Positions 14,090-22,719 of a DNA stretch of 64,000 nt are shown one piece after another. A model generated the notes under the pieces. The model did not search any database. It was not told where the DNA came from and was given only the letters and a program-made list of their open reading frames with translations. Position 1 is the stretch's first letter, and every line of letters starts with the position of its first letter. This DNA comes from a virus: the IMG/VR virus record IMGVR_UViG_3300034072_002211, positions 186,001 to 250,000 of that record. One strand, written 5' to 3'. Position numbers and translations under genes: made by a program.

Positions 14090-15637
14090 TCAGCGATACT
14101 GCTTCATCCGCATCATCTTTTCGGCGAATCGCTTCTGCGATTCCATTTCCTGAACCATCGTCTTGCGGTGTTCCAGCTCACGCTGCTCATGTTCCTTTTT
14201 GATCTGGGCTTCCGTGGCTTTGCGCTGGCTCTCAAGCCGCTGCTCATAGAGCCACTGCTCTGCTTCTTCCTTGGTCGGGAAACCCCGCACGGTGTTGCCG
14301 TGCTCGACCATGAAGAAGTCACCCTGTTGTGAAGGACTGCGGCGGCACTTTACGCCGACTTTGGGTTTGCTACGCGGTGCTGGGACGCCCTTCTTCTGCT
14401 GGTAGGTTTCATAGTCGTCGGCGCTGTTGCTGAACTCCTCGAGCTCTGCGAGGATCTCATCCAGGATCATCTCCTTGGTCTTCTCGATATACTTGCGCCC
14501 AACCTCCTCAGGAAGCGCCGGGACGATCTCACCCTGCGTCACGTAGGCCGTGTAGAGCTCCTCATAAGCGGAGGAATCTCGTCGTGCCACAGTATAGCCC
14601 TGATTGCTATACTTGCGAGCACCGATGAACGAGTCCACCTCCTGCTGGGTGTGGAGGCCATAGACCACGCCGGTGTCCTTGAACAGTGCCAACCATTCGG
14701 GACGATTGCCACCCGGAGGACCCTGGAGTCCTTTGGTCGGCGGCGCCAGCAGGCTCTTGCCCACAACGTCTTCGTCCTGAATGCGCTGAAGCTGCGCCAT
14801 GATCTTGGGCTGGTAGTCTGCGGGCGGCGACCACCATTCCGGAGCCGGAGTGGGATCAGCAGTTGCGCCCATGGGGTTGAGCCAGAATGCTGTCCCGCCG
14901 CTCATCCAGTAGAGGTCGTTCTGTGCCCGCTGCATCTCCTCGGTCCAGAAGCTCTTAAGAGGAGCCGGCGGACCCTGCTCGATCAGCATCCGCGACACGC
15001 GCTGCTCCGAGGAGAGGATCATCTGAAGGGCGTTGTCGATTTCCTCTTCGCCCTTGCGGAACTCTTCGACGAACTTGGCCATTTTGTAGGACTTGATGGT
15101 GTCACCGTTGGTCCACGTCCAGACCAGCTTGCTCACAGTGGTCATCAGACCATCACGACCCAAGTTGATGTCCAGTTTCTCTTCGACAGTGGGCCGCATA
15201 TTATAGGCCGGGCTGGCCAGCTTCAGAGCAACGAGTTTCTCGCCTGCTCCCTTACAAGCCCTCAACTGCTCCAGCAGCTTCATTCCATTTTCGGTCAGCC
15301 AGTAGGTCCCACCGCCGTCAATATCGATGAGCTTGAGCTTGTGGCGAAGGTTCTTGATGGCCTCAATCTCATGGTTGGGCCAGTGAGAATCGCCCTCATA
15401 GTTGAGTTCCTGACGCGTCCGATGATCATTGTTGAGACGTGTCATCCTCGAGTCGAGGATCAGGTGGATCTGATACTGCGTCATGCCGCGCCCTTCAAGG
15501 GCCTTGACAGCCTTGTCCCAGCGTAGTCCACGAATCAGTTCGTGAAGGGGGCGGATGGTGTCAAGCTCACGCTTCAGTGAATCGGCGACTCCGAACAAAC
15601 CTTCCTCCTGGACCTGCTTGAGGTATTTGATTGCCAT
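14090..15637 (-). CDS. Large hypothetical protein, 515 aa
   Basis: No family recognised. Residues 35-125 have a wHTH-like pattern (TQYQIHLILDSR..YWLTENGMKLLEQL). The centre carries a Pro/Trp-rich segment (PEWWSPPADYQP near 265). The last 70 residues are a long charged coiled coil (RKATEAQIKKEHEQRELEH) ending basic. It could be a structural or scaffold-like protein with a DNA-contacting head; this is inference. Own promoter, monocistronic. Confidence 0.8.
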   Translation of the reverse strand: MAIKYLKQVQEEGLFGVADSLKRELDTIRPLHELIRGLRWDKAVKALEGRGMTQYQIHLILDSRMTRLNNDHRTRQELNYEGDSHWPNHEIEAIKNLRHKLKLIDIDGGGTYWLTENGMKLLEQLRACKGAGEKLVALKLASPAYNMRPTVEEKLDINLGRDGLMTTVSKLVWTWTNGDTIKSYKMAKFVEEFRKGEEEIDNALQMILSSEQRVSRMLIEQGPPAPLKSFWTEEMQRAQNDLYWMSGGTAFWLNPMGATADPTPAPEWWSPPADYQPKIMAQLQRIQDEDVVGKSLLAPPTKGLQGPPGGNRPEWLALFKDTGVVYGLHTQQEVDSFIGARKYSNQGYTVARRDSSAYEELYTAYVTQGEIVPALPEEVGRKYIEKTKEMILDEILAELEEFSNSADDYETYQQKKGVPAPRSKPKVGVKCRRSPSQQGDFFMVEHGNTVRGFPTKEEAEQWLYEQRLESQRKATEAQIKKEHEQRELEHRKTMVQEMESQKRFAEKMMRMKQYR

Positions 15638-15643
15638 TCACCA

Positions 15644-15673
15644 GTCCTAGCAGAAACTGGTGTTACGTCAACC
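15644..15673 (-). promoter_or_regulatory. Palindromic-class promoter
   Basis: GGTTGACG, 16-bp spacer, TGCTAGGAC. ACACCAGTTTC..GGACTGGTG arms. Drives 15637. Confidence 0.75.
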
Positions 15674-16330
15674 GAAAAACACCAGATCCAATCGGGGAAC
15701 CAAATCTTCATGCCCAATCGCGCGAATGAGCTCGATGACCTTGGCTTCAACGCCCTCATACTTGCTATGGAGGACGCTTACAACTTTTTCGCCGGTCACT
15801 GGTGCTTCTGTGAGACGCACAATGGCTTCTTCGGGAAACTCACAGACACCCGCTCGGCAGAGACTCCACGCTGCGCTGAGTAGCGCGCAGGTATGCTCCT
15901 CGCGGTCCTCGTAGACGTTCTTAAGCCCGATACGCTGTCCCTGTGGGGTCACATAGCTGAGAACTCGCTTGCCAGCCTTGCGAAAGGTATCCCAGGTCAG
16001 ACTGTCAGCGGGAAGACTGTGGATGATTGTTTCGGCTACTGGACCCAGCTTGCCTTCGAAGACCACATGATCGGGAGCCAGACCTCGCCGCAGAATACAG
16101 CGGATGAACTCTGTGACGTCGAGGGTGTTGGCCTCTACGTGGAGGTCGTCGATCAGAATAGCAGCCACGACCAATGAGTCGGCGGTGCTCCCACGATCCA
16201 GATACTCCTTCATGACGTTCAGGCTCTCGTCCTGTTCGTCACCGAAGATGCTATCAGCGTAGATGTGCGCGAATTCCACGAACATCGCGGGCCGAGGCAA
16301 GTTGGCGTTATCTGGTAGGTGACTTCCCAT
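15668..16330 (-). CDS. Hypothetical protein, possible HD/RSH-like remnant, 220 aa
   Basis: The order VVAAILIDDLHVEANTLDVTEFIRCI..EDREEHTCALLSAAWSLCRAG..HSKYEGVEAKVIELIRAIGHEDL is reminiscent of HD-domain hydrolases of the RelA/SpoT type, but the HD pair appears as 'IDD' and catalytic histidines are not in place. If related, it is probably inactive. Start preceded by AGCGT only; own promoter upstream. Confidence 0.6.
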   Translation of the reverse strand: MGSHLPDNANLPRPAMFVEFAHIYADSIFGDEQDESLNVMKEYLDRGSTADSLVVAAILIDDLHVEANTLDVTEFIRCILRRGLAPDHVVFEGKLGPVAETIIHSLPADSLTWDTFRKAGKRVLSYVTPQGQRIGLKNVYEDREEHTCALLSAAWSLCRAGVCEFPEEAIVRLTEAPVTGEKVVSVLHSKYEGVEAKVIELIRAIGHEDLVPRLDLVFFG

Positions 16331-16336
16331 ACGCTC

Positions 16337-16366
16337 TAGATAGCAAGATCTTGGTGAGCGTCAACC
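16337..16366 (-). promoter_or_regulatory. Palindromic-class promoter variant
   Basis: GGTTGACG, 16-bp spacer, TGCTATCTA. AAGATCTT at its centre. Drives 16330 and overlaps the end of the upstream gene. Confidence 0.6.
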
Positions 16367-16627
16367 AGTTTGTGCGCCGCCCCAGGCAAGCTTGAACAAC
16401 ATGGCGTCATTGTCATCCTTGATGTAGAAGATCACGTTGCCAAAGTCAGGCTGAAACGTCCAGCTTCCTTTGATCATCTCGTTACACCAACGACCCGCAA
16501 GTCCACCATTGGGACTCTTGACACGGAAGGTGTGCCAGTCCTTGAAGCCAAGGGTGCTCTTGTTGCTGACTGGAAGGTTGCGCTTCAGCAACGTCTCCAG
16601 AGGACCAATGGGATCAGGTTGACTCAT
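16361..16627 (-). CDS. Hypothetical protein, tandem paralogue B, 88 aa
   Basis: Shares with its neighbour (16624-16872) the order WH-F-R-K, WC-EMIKG-W--QP, FYI-D-NDAMLFKL-W. The pair is a tandem duplication. Start ATG overlaps the stop of the upstream copy. Function unknown. Confidence 0.8.
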   Translation of the reverse strand: MSQPDPIGPLETLLKRNLPVSNKSTLGFKDWHTFRVKSPNGGLAGRWCNEMIKGSWTFQPDFGNVIFYIKDDNDAMLFKLAWGGAQTG

Positions 16628-16872
16628 CGGAACTCCGGCTTGTCGGTGAACCATGTCAGCTTGAACAGCATGGCATCGTTCTTGTCCTCGATGTAGAAGG
16701 AGTGAAAGGTCATTGAGAGTGGTGGCTGATGTGCCCAACGACCCTTTATCATCTCCTCACACCAATCCAAGACATCCTGTCTGATGGGCACCTTGTGACC
16801 AGTACCCATGGTCTTGAAGCGGAAGATGTGCCACCCGATGACCTTCCCATCGGGATTAACCTTTGTGCCCAT
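16624..16872 (-). CDS. Hypothetical protein, tandem paralogue A, 82 aa
   Basis: First of the duplicated pair: WHIFRFKTMG, DWCEEMIKGRWAHQP, FYIEDKNDAMLFKLTW. About half of the residues are shared with copy B over the aligned part. Start at TGATG overlap with the upstream gene. Confidence 0.8.
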   Translation of the reverse strand: MGTKVNPDGKVIGWHIFRFKTMGTGHKVPIRQDVLDWCEEMIKGRWAHQPPLSMTFHSFYIEDKNDAMLFKLTWFTDKPEFR

Positions 16873-17282
16873 CAGATTGCGCCATGCTCCCAGGCTTCGA
16901 TGGTGGGGAGGGGCGAACCCCGGCGATTGAACTCGGCCACGTGGGCGGCGGCTTCCTGCCGCTTGGCCTCTTCGGCCTGCCACTCCGCGTAGTCGCGCTT
17001 TTCTTTCTCGTCATAGTAGTGCATCCAGTTGCGATACTGGATACCGTCACGCTCCGAAACGCGGGCGAGAGCAGCGGCTTCCTCAGCTTCATTTTCCTCG
17101 AACGCTGCCTCGTAGGTGTCGAAGAAGCGGAGCATGTCCTCGGGCGAAGTGTTGAGGCTCGGACGGAAGCCGTGAAGCCCCTTGAAGAGGTCGCTGTAGG
17201 CGGACTGGAAGTCCTGCGTCAGCATGTCCGCGACAGTGAGGGTGCGCTCAGTGCCGGTTCCATCCACATACTGCAGGCCCAT
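16872..17282 (-). CDS. Hypothetical helical protein, 136 aa
   Basis: Glu/Ala-rich helical protein (AFEENEAEEAAALARVSERD; YAEWQAEEAKRQEAAAHVAEF), probably a coiled coil. Start after GAGGAGATCGAAG. First gene of an operon with the tandem paralogues. Confidence 0.8.
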   Translation of the reverse strand: MGLQYVDGTGTERTLTVADMLTQDFQSAYSDLFKGLHGFRPSLNTSPEDMLRFFDTYEAAFEENEAEEAAALARVSERDGIQYRNWMHYYDEKEKRDYAEWQAEEAKRQEAAAHVAEFNRRGSPLPTIEAWEHGAI

Positions 17283-17311
17283 CTTCGATCTCCTCGTTGC
17301 GTTACTTGTCC

Positions 17312-17341
17312 TGTTTAGCAGAACTGGTGAGGGTGTCAACC
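17312..17341 (-). promoter_or_regulatory. Palindromic-class promoter
   Basis: GGTTGACA, 16-bp spacer, TGCTAAACA; left arm CACCAGTTCT intact, right arm shortened. Drives 17282. Confidence 0.7.
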
Positions 17342-17345
17342 AGTT

Positions 17346-19070
17346 TTAGGAGAAAAGATGCGGCTCCAAGAGGCATCCAACATGCCAGTGGCAGAACTCC
17401 TCCATGAGGGTGTCCTTCTCAAATCCCAGGTAGCTTGCGAACTCCTGGAAGCCCAGGTCGCAATGCCGGATCTTGATGTCAGTGTTCTTGAAGAAGCGCA
17501 CGTTGGCTTGCCAGATGATCCGGCTGATCTCAAGCTCTGCGGCCGCTGGGATCTTTGCGCGAGCGCGCAGGCTCACGTAGGGCGCAGCATAGGGAACGCG
17601 GGCCTTGGCTCCACTACCCAGGATAACGCTGAGCCCGCCATAGTCGGAGCCAACAATGAAGTCCCGGAGGTCCACCACGTCATAGTATTCAGTGCCCGCA
17701 TAGTCACCGAAGTCGCTGAGGATGACCTGATCGACGATCTTCACGCCTTGGGGCAAGAGATCCAAAGCTGAACGGATAGTACCGCCGGTCACCGTGTCAT
17801 CTTCGACCAGCACATATTCACCATCAGGAATGTTCTGCGCCTGCTCCTCGAGAAAAGGAAAACCCACGCGCTCAGCACGGAACTGTGGCTTCCGTTGGGC
17901 TTCACTGACTGCGAAGTAACGGGTGCTCTGAAACATCTCATCACCGGGGAAGAACGGATCCAGGCTGAGAGTTAGGCGGTCACCAACGACCTTCTCAGCT
18001 TGTGCGAGCTGTTCGCTCACTGGAATGAGGTGGACCTTGTTCTGATGGCCGAGACTTTTGAACACCTGTGCGATACCAAGTCGAACCGTGCTCTGGAGTT
18101 GGATCCTGCGCTTCTCGAGTTCGCTTTCATCAATGATGCTGTGCCAGCGACGAATCGCGAGGTTCTCTTCATTGCGGATCAGGTAGGGCAGTTCGCCCGT
18201 GTCCTGCTTGTCCCAGGTCAACAGGTAGTCGCGGACCTTGGTGTTCAGATGGTCATGATTGCCTTCGCGCGCCAACTTGCTCGAGATGTCGCTCCGCGGG
18301 ATCATGATCGACTGGCCGGGAAGAGCCTCACCAAAGCCTTCGTTATCGGAACCGTAGACGTAGAAGACCCGCAGATATTGACCAACATGGAACTTGAGGT
18401 ATTCCTGGAGCCGCATGACCACATCGGTGAAGTTGATCTCGGCGGGCATGTAACGGGCCGCCCAGGGGTCACAGTCCAGCCAGTTGCTCTCTTGCGTGGC
18501 CAGCTCAACCATCGAGCAACGATGCTCTGCGGGGATGGCAGCGGTGCCACCATACTTCTGCCCCACATAGCTGTCGTGACCGGGCGCAAAGTATCCACCC
18601 AGAACGCTGTAACCCTGATCTTCTGCGATCTTGCGCGCCTCGTCCATCATTGCGATGTGGCCGTTGTGGATGGGAGCCATGCCGCCCGTGGTCACTAGCA
18701 CAATGGGCTCACGGCTGCGATCGGACTTCAGCCATGCGATGAAATGCTTGCGGACCTTCTCCAGTGGAGTGGTCATGAAGACAGGATCCCAAGCCTTGTG
18801 CGACATCGCGAGCTGGGGCAAGCCGTCGTCGAAGAAGCCCGCGCGGTAGAGATCCTTGCTGTCCTGAGTCTTCTCATAAACCCGACGGTAGCAGGGATCC
18901 GCGAGAGCTTTCCAGGCATACCGCTGGGCGGTGCTCATGCCCTCCTCCAAAAGCCTACGGCCTGCGAGGTGGATGTCATTGTGTCCACTCAACGGTTCAA
19001 GCCCGAGGAGCTCATAGAGATTCTCCTTGGGACGATCCATTGTGATACCGCAGGCGTAGGTGTCTGTCAT
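17346..19070 (-). CDS. J-like / NMN-adenylyltransferase-like / phosphoribosyltransferase-like fusion, 574 aa
   Basis: Three parts are visible. Residues 17-70 resemble a DnaJ domain (NLYELLGLEP..AWKALADPCYRRVYEKTQ) but lack the HPD loop. Residues 123-300 look like a nucleotidyltransferase of the NMNAT type: TTGGMAPIHNGH at 127-138 is the (H/T)xGH motif and ISSKLAR at 262-268 matches its ISSTxxR motif. Residues 340-520 contain VLVEDDTVTGGT at 420-431, the PRPP-binding loop of type I phosphoribosyltransferases or PRPP synthetases. Known NMNATs transfer AMP to (nicotinate) mononucleotide in NAD synthesis; with NadE at 28.5 kb it suggests phage NAD salvage. Substrates of the third domain are unknown. 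The ATG follows AGAGGTGAC. Confidence 0.75.
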   Translation of the reverse strand: MTDTYACGITMDRPKENLYELLGLEPLSGHNDIHLAGRRLLEEGMSTAQRYAWKALADPCYRRVYEKTQDSKDLYRAGFFDDGLPQLAMSHKAWDPVFMTTPLEKVRKHFIAWLKSDRSREPIVLVTTGGMAPIHNGHIAMMDEARKIAEDQGYSVLGGYFAPGHDSYVGQKYGGTAAIPAEHRCSMVELATQESNWLDCDPWAARYMPAEINFTDVVMRLQEYLKFHVGQYLRVFYVYGSDNEGFGEALPGQSIMIPRSDISSKLAREGNHDHLNTKVRDYLLTWDKQDTGELPYLIRNEENLAIRRWHSIIDESELEKRRIQLQSTVRLGIAQVFKSLGHQNKVHLIPVSEQLAQAEKVVGDRLTLSLDPFFPGDEMFQSTRYFAVSEAQRKPQFRAERVGFPFLEEQAQNIPDGEYVLVEDDTVTGGTIRSALDLLPQGVKIVDQVILSDFGDYAGTEYYDVVDLRDFIVGSDYGGLSVILGSGAKARVPYAAPYVSLRARAKIPAAAELEISRIIWQANVRFFKNTDIKIRHCDLGFQEFASYLGFEKDTLMEEFCHWHVGCLLEPHLFS

Positions 19071-19079
19071 GTCACCTCT

Positions 19080-19107
19080 TTGCTACCAAATTGGTGACGC
19101 GTCAACC
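19080..19107 (-). promoter_or_regulatory. Weak palindromic-class promoter
   Basis: GGTTGACG and CACCAATTTGGTAGCAAAG: the -35 is standard, the -10 (TAGCAA) is poor and only 14 bp away. Upstream of the NAD-related fusion gene. Confidence 0.4.
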
Positions 19108-19108
19108 G

Positions 19109-19507
19109 TTAAAGGTCGAACAGACTCCTGCCGTAGGGGCACTCGATCATGGGTTCTGTGGGACGGACGCCGGCGCTCTGGAGCGCAGCATTCTTGTTCC
19201 TCGCGGCCTCTGCTCGTTCGGCGAGTTCATACGCCTTGCTGTTGAGCTCATGGACCTCACGCGCCGTCAGCCGCCCGTCATTGAGCGCCTTAGCCACGTC
19301 CATTTTGAGGGCCGGACACTTGCCCGAGTCGTAGTCGCTCGTTGGACCGACCTTGGCAGCATCCTCGTATTGGTTGGGGGTAGCTTCTGCGTTTGGACGC
19401 ACGATCCAGTTGGGCAGCGCATACCAGACGCAATAGAGGATGCCGAGGATCAGCACGAGCGTGGTCAGCCACTTGATGGCGTGCCAGCGATTGTAGGGCT
19501 TGCTCAT
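19109..19507 (-). CDS. Membrane-anchored hypothetical protein, 132 aa
   Basis: One membrane segment (residues 13-31, LTTLVLILGILYCVWYALP) near the N-terminus, then a polar helical domain with two cysteines. Probably exposed to the periplasm. Start overlaps the stop of 19504 (ATGA). Unknown. Confidence 0.75.
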   Translation of the reverse strand: MSKPYNRWHAIKWLTTLVLILGILYCVWYALPNWIVRPNAEATPNQYEDAAKVGPTSDYDSGKCPALKMDVAKALNDGRLTAREVHELNSKAYELAERAEAARNKNAALQSAGVRPTEPMIECPYGRSLFDL

Positions 19508-19743
19508 TGGATCGCCTTGATCATCAGCTCGTAGATGCGAGCCTGTGGAGTGTTGGGATACTGGCCGGGAACGAACAGACCGCAGCGACCAGTGGTATGG
19601 CACATCGCAGCCCAGAGAGCTTCATTGAGGCGCTCATTGGATTCCTGCCGCTCCTCGGCCGTTGGGTTCCAGCCTGCCCCACCGGCGCGCATCTGAGCGT
19701 AGATGGTCGCGAGTTCTTCGCGCTCTTGTGGGGTCAGGCTCAT
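19504..19743 (-). CDS. Hypothetical protein, 79 aa
   Basis: Helical, two cysteines (MCHTTGRCG). ATG overlaps the stop of the upstream gene. Unknown. Confidence 0.75.
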   Translation of the reverse strand: MSLTPQEREELATIYAQMRAGGAGWNPTAEERQESNERLNEALWAAMCHTTGRCGLFVPGQYPNTPQARIYELMIKAIQ

Positions 19744-19937
19744 CGTTTACCTTTCAGACGACCGATCTCGCGACGAATACGCCGCTTGCTGGGCCGCGCG
19801 CCATAGTTGAAATCACGCTGGGCCCAATAGAGGATCCAGCCCATAGTCTCGCGACGACTGGGCCGACGAACGAGGACAACCCGTGGTTTGTTTCGCACAC
19901 CCTTGGGTCTACGATATTGCCACCACCAGATATTCAC
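19740..19937 (-). CDS. Small basic protein, 65 aa
   Basis: GTG start in a GTGA overlap. Very basic (RPSKRRIRREIGRLKGKR) with several tryptophans at the N-terminus (NIWWWQYRR). Probably binds nucleic acid. Unknown family. Confidence 0.7.
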   Translation of the reverse strand: MNIWWWQYRRPKGVRNKPRVVLVRRPSRRETMGWILYWAQRDFNYGARPSKRRIRREIGRLKGKR

Positions 19938-20200
19938 GCCTTGCTCCTCACGATCTTGCCCTTGGGGGTGAGAGTCAGGCGAAGGCCCATGTGCCGCTGG
20001 ACGCATTGTGTGATGCCGATGTCGTCCAACATGCGAATCTTGCTCCGACCAGGATAGTTGCTATCCGTGCCCCAATGGATGAGGCCCGCACGATATAGCC
20101 TGTCGATCCTGTTCGCAAGATCAGGACCCCAGCGACGGATGTGGAGACCCTTCCGGAGAGAAACCCTCCGGAAGAGCGCCATGTCACGCGGGCTGATCAC
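19934..20200 (-). CDS. Hypothetical wHTH-like protein, 88 aa
   Basis: Reads like a small winged helix (RIDRLYRAGLIHWGTD..LTLTPKGKIV), typical of phage transcription or DNA-binding proteins. GTG start overlapping the stop of the upstream gene is preferred over the internal ATG. Confidence 0.65.
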   Translation of the reverse strand: MISPRDMALFRRVSLRKGLHIRRWGPDLANRIDRLYRAGLIHWGTDSNYPGRSKIRMLDDIGITQCVQRHMGLRLTLTPKGKIVRSKA

Positions 20201-20487
20201 CCGATCACCTTGCGGCCATCGTTGTAGGTCCACAGCGGCGCGACCGCCTTGCGGATCTCCATGATGCGATCGGCGAACTCGATCGGGAGGCCGGTGTTGC
20301 CCACGATGTCGTGGACATCACAGCCGTCGGTCAGATCGCAGAGAGCGTTGATGAGTTCCTGGACGGACACGCCGGTGCCGCCGGCTGCGAGCGTGTCAGC
20401 GGTCATGACTTCGTGACGGTTGGCCAGGCTGGCAGCAACCTTGATATCGAGACCGTATGTCTCGTTGCGCGCGTCGAGCGTCAGCAT
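20197..20487 (-). CDS. Hypothetical protein, 96 aa
   Basis: Start after AAAGGAGACAGAAA. Soluble; no known family. First gene of an operon of five overlapping genes down to 19109. Confidence 0.75.
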   Translation of the reverse strand: MLTLDARNETYGLDIKVAASLANRHEVMTADTLAAGGTGVSVQELINALCDLTDGCDVHDIVGNTGLPIEFADRIMEIRKAVAPLWTYNDGRKVIG

Positions 20488-20518
20488 TTTCTGTCTCCTT
20501 TTCCTGTTTACCAACTCT

Positions 20519-20547
20519 GGATAACAGAAAATAGGATAGCGTCAACC
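20519..20547 (-). promoter_or_regulatory. Palindromic-class promoter variant
   Basis: GGTTGACG, 15-bp spacer, TGTTATCC. Drives 20487. Confidence 0.6.
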
Positions 20548-20550
20548 AGT

Positions 20551-20736
20551 TTATAGGCCCACAGGTATCACCGCGTGGCTGCGACACTTGCGGCAGAGAC
20601 GGCCTTCCCTCGGCTTGTTGAGCCAGCCTTCAGGAGGCGGCTTCCACTCGGGAACCCAGCCACATTCCTGACACTTCCACGACGGTGGGACCGTGTCAAA
20701 TTCCCAGTCGTCATCCTCGGGCGTCGATGATCTCAC
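20551..20736 (-). CDS. Zinc-ribbon protein, 61 aa
   Basis: Two CxxC knuckles (WKCQECGW and RLCRKCRSH) 27 residues apart make a small zinc ribbon. The frame is open further upstream, but that part shadows the acetyltransferase gene; I choose the GTG at 20736, which overlaps it by 26 bases. Role unknown, perhaps nucleic-acid binding. Confidence 0.65.
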   Translation of the reverse strand: MRSSTPEDDDWEFDTVPPSWKCQECGWVPEWKPPPEGWLNKPREGRLCRKCRSHAVIPVGL

Positions 20737-21058
20737 AGGCTTTCTCGTTATACATATGGACGTCTCCCCATATCTCAACGCTTCGCCAGCCAAGACGTTG
20801 CAGGAACGCCTTAAGGTGCGGGTTGTGGGGATGCTCGACCTCGAGCGGAAGCTTGGGCGACCACTCTTTGAGGAAGCGAGTCAGATAACCTTTGCGCTCA
20901 GTTGACGCCTTGATATTGGCGAGCACAATGACGCCCGGATAGCGCACGGAGCGCCTACAGTAGATCACGAGCCCGTAGGCGCGCACATACTCGGACCGCA
21001 TACGAGCGGCGCCCTCAGGGCTTTCGAGGGCATATTCCTCAAACTTCCGATAGCACAT
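20711..21058 (-). CDS. GNAT-like acetyltransferase, 115 aa
   Basis: The segment VIVLANIKASTERKGYLTRFLKEW followed by PLEVEHPHNPHLKAFLQRLGW has the GNAT order (strand 4, acyl-CoA loop, helix 3, strand 5, helix 4). Compared with complete GNATs it lacks part of the N-terminal half. Substrate unknown. Starts 20 bases inside the previous gene. Confidence 0.6.
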   Translation of the reverse strand: MCYRKFEEYALESPEGAARMRSEYVRAYGLVIYCRRSVRYPGVIVLANIKASTERKGYLTRFLKEWSPKLPLEVEHPHNPHLKAFLQRLGWRSVEIWGDVHMYNEKACEIIDARG

Positions 21059-21443
21059 CTCGTTCCTTACGCCAGATCAGTTCCTTGGGGTTCCAGTAGG
21101 CGGGTTCAAAGAACCCTTCCTCTGGGCCGAGACCGTAGAAGCCGCGCGCATGAAGCGTGGCGAGCTCGAGGTCTGCGATGCTCGTGCGATAGTCGGGTGC
21201 CTCGTTCATGGTGAACACGAACTCATGGGCTGTGACGAAAAGACCCTCGGGAATATCGACACCGCCGATGGAGATGCGCTGACCCAGCTCGTTGCGGGCA
21301 TTGAGGGAGAAGCCGGTCCCGCCCATTTCCACACGATCAGCGATCATGCGAAGCATACGGACGATGTGACCCAGCTGATCCCCGCCAACCGCGTCCACGA
21401 GCTCGCTGCGGACCGTGAAGTCGATCCTGACTTGTTCAACCAT
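21039..21443 (-). CDS. Hypothetical protein, 134 aa
   Basis: Soluble, mixed alpha/beta. Not recognised. Start shares a base with the stop of the upstream gene. Confidence 0.75.
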   Translation of the reverse strand: MVEQVRIDFTVRSELVDAVGGDQLGHIVRMLRMIADRVEMGGTGFSLNARNELGQRISIGGVDIPEGLFVTAHEFVFTMNEAPDYRTSIADLELATLHARGFYGLGPEEGFFEPAYWNPKELIWRKERDVLSEV

Positions 21444-21886
21444 CAGCCGATCTCCACGATCACTTCGAAGCGTTCACGACCGTCAGGAACCTCGCCGACC
21501 TTGGCCGCGTCCCACCAGTCCTCGGTATCACTAAAGCAATACTTTTTGGACGCATGGGTGTCAACGTCTTTGGCACCAGGATCCTGCATACGCCGCCGGA
21601 GGACCCGCTCCAGCAGACCGTCAACGTAGTTGAGTTCCCAGCCGTTGATCTTGTCGAGGAGCTCAGTGTCAAGCAGGATGTGGAAGTCGCGCAGGACAAC
21701 GGGTTTGTCAAAGTCCTCGTCCATGTACTCCCACTTCTCGCTGATATCAAGGATGGGATAGTGGCCGAAGACTTCGAGGAACTTGGCCTTGATCGCGGCG
21801 CCCAGAACCTCGTCCTCAACATCCTCGAACATGGGCTTCTTGCCGATGACCATGAAGCCACCCTTGCTACGATACGTTGCGAACAT
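21443..21886 (-). CDS. Hypothetical acidic protein, 147 aa
   Basis: Acidic protein with several aromatic residues (WEYMDEDFDKP; TEDWWDAAKVGEVPDG). Unrecognised. It follows the 60-aa gene with a one-base overlap. Confidence 0.75.
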   Translation of the reverse strand: MFATYRSKGGFMVIGKKPMFEDVEDEVLGAAIKAKFLEVFGHYPILDISEKWEYMDEDFDKPVVLRDFHILLDTELLDKINGWELNYVDGLLERVLRRRMQDPGAKDVDTHASKKYCFSDTEDWWDAAKVGEVPDGRERFEVIVEIG

Positions 21887-22068
21887 TAGCCAAACACCAG
21901 TTCGCGAATACTGACAATACCGTCGAGTTCCTCGTCGGTTTCGTTGCCCGTCAGGTCATCCGAGGAGAGGATCACGCGCTTGCTCGCATATTCAGGCTTC
22001 GAGAGCTGATTGATCAGCCATTGCTTGTTGGTGTTCTCCAACAGTTCGAGGACCTTTTCGACCTGCAT
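21886..22068 (-). CDS. Small hypothetical protein, 60 aa
   Basis: Helical acidic protein after AAAGGAGATCGAG. First gene of an operon (21886, 21443, 21039, 20711, 20551). Unknown. Confidence 0.75.
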   Translation of the reverse strand: MQVEKVLELLENTNKQWLINQLSKPEYASKRVILSSDDLTGNETDEELDGIVSIRELVFG

Positions 22069-22096
22069 CTCGATCTCCTTTGTTGCCTACTAATCA

Positions 22097-22126
22097 GGTG
22101 TAGCAGAGACAGGAAAGGCGTCAACC
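22097..22126 (-). promoter_or_regulatory. Palindromic-class promoter variant
   Basis: GGTTGACG, 16-bp spacer, TGCTACACC. Drives 22068. Confidence 0.65.
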
Positions 22127-22150
22127 AGTTTCTGGTCAACGCCCTTGCTG

Positions 22151-22339
22151 TTAGTGGTTGCTGACGTCGTCGACTGCCACGTAGCTGGGATTGCTCAGCA
22201 TCGCTTGGCACTGGTATGCCTTGTGGCCGTCGGCCCGACATTCCTGGTAGAGCGTGTAGTTCCAGATCGCGCCGGCGATCATGAGGAGCGGAACGATGAT
22301 GAACATGCCGCCGACGAAATACTTGATGAGCTTGTGCAT
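22151..22339 (-). CDS. Small single-pass membrane protein, 62 aa
   Basis: One hydrophobic segment at about residues 7-28 (YFVGGMFIIVPLLMIAGAIW), then a polar tail with two cysteines (YQECRADGHKAYQCQ), probably periplasmic and disulfide linked. AAGGAGGCCCC precedes the ATG. Confidence 0.75.
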   Translation of the reverse strand: MHKLIKYFVGGMFIIVPLLMIAGAIWNYTLYQECRADGHKAYQCQAMLSNPSYVAVDDVSNH

Positions 22340-22348
22340 GGGGCCTCC

Positions 22349-22684
22349 TTAGTGGCGGGTGTTGAGCTTGCCGCGCGACATTGCGCTGTAATAGTGCGAA
22401 GAGAGGTCCGACATCAGCGTCGGGCAGAGCTCTGCGGTCGTGCGCGGGCCCATCTCGTCATAGCCCTTCGCGGTCTTCTCGCTCAGGGTGTTGAGCAGCG
22501 GGCGGAGACCGCCGATCTCGGTCTTGAACTTCAGGCCACCGTTGCGCCGGCCCCAGAAGCGAACCAGGGTTCCCTGAACGCGGGCGATGCCCCAGATCTT
22601 GTCGTTCTGCGCTGCGCCACCGCGCATGCCGCGCGAACCTTCGTTGAAAAAGCGGGCTGCTGCGATGAGTTCGATCTGTGCCAT
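22349..22684 (-). CDS. WGR-domain-like protein, 111 aa
   Basis: KIWGIARVQGTLVRFWGRRNGGLKFKTE near residue 28-56 matches the WGR pattern (strand, W-G-R, then basic strand), a small nucleic-acid-binding module. The rest is helical. Start after AGGAGATCGGAAAC in the ATCGGAAACG leader cassette. Confidence 0.6.
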   Translation of the reverse strand: MAQIELIAAARFFNEGSRGMRGGAAQNDKIWGIARVQGTLVRFWGRRNGGLKFKTEIGGLRPLLNTLSEKTAKGYDEMGPRTTAELCPTLMSDLSSHYYSAMSRGKLNTRH

Positions 22685-22719
22685 GTTTCCGATCTCCTGT
22701 TTGCGTTTCCGATAACCTG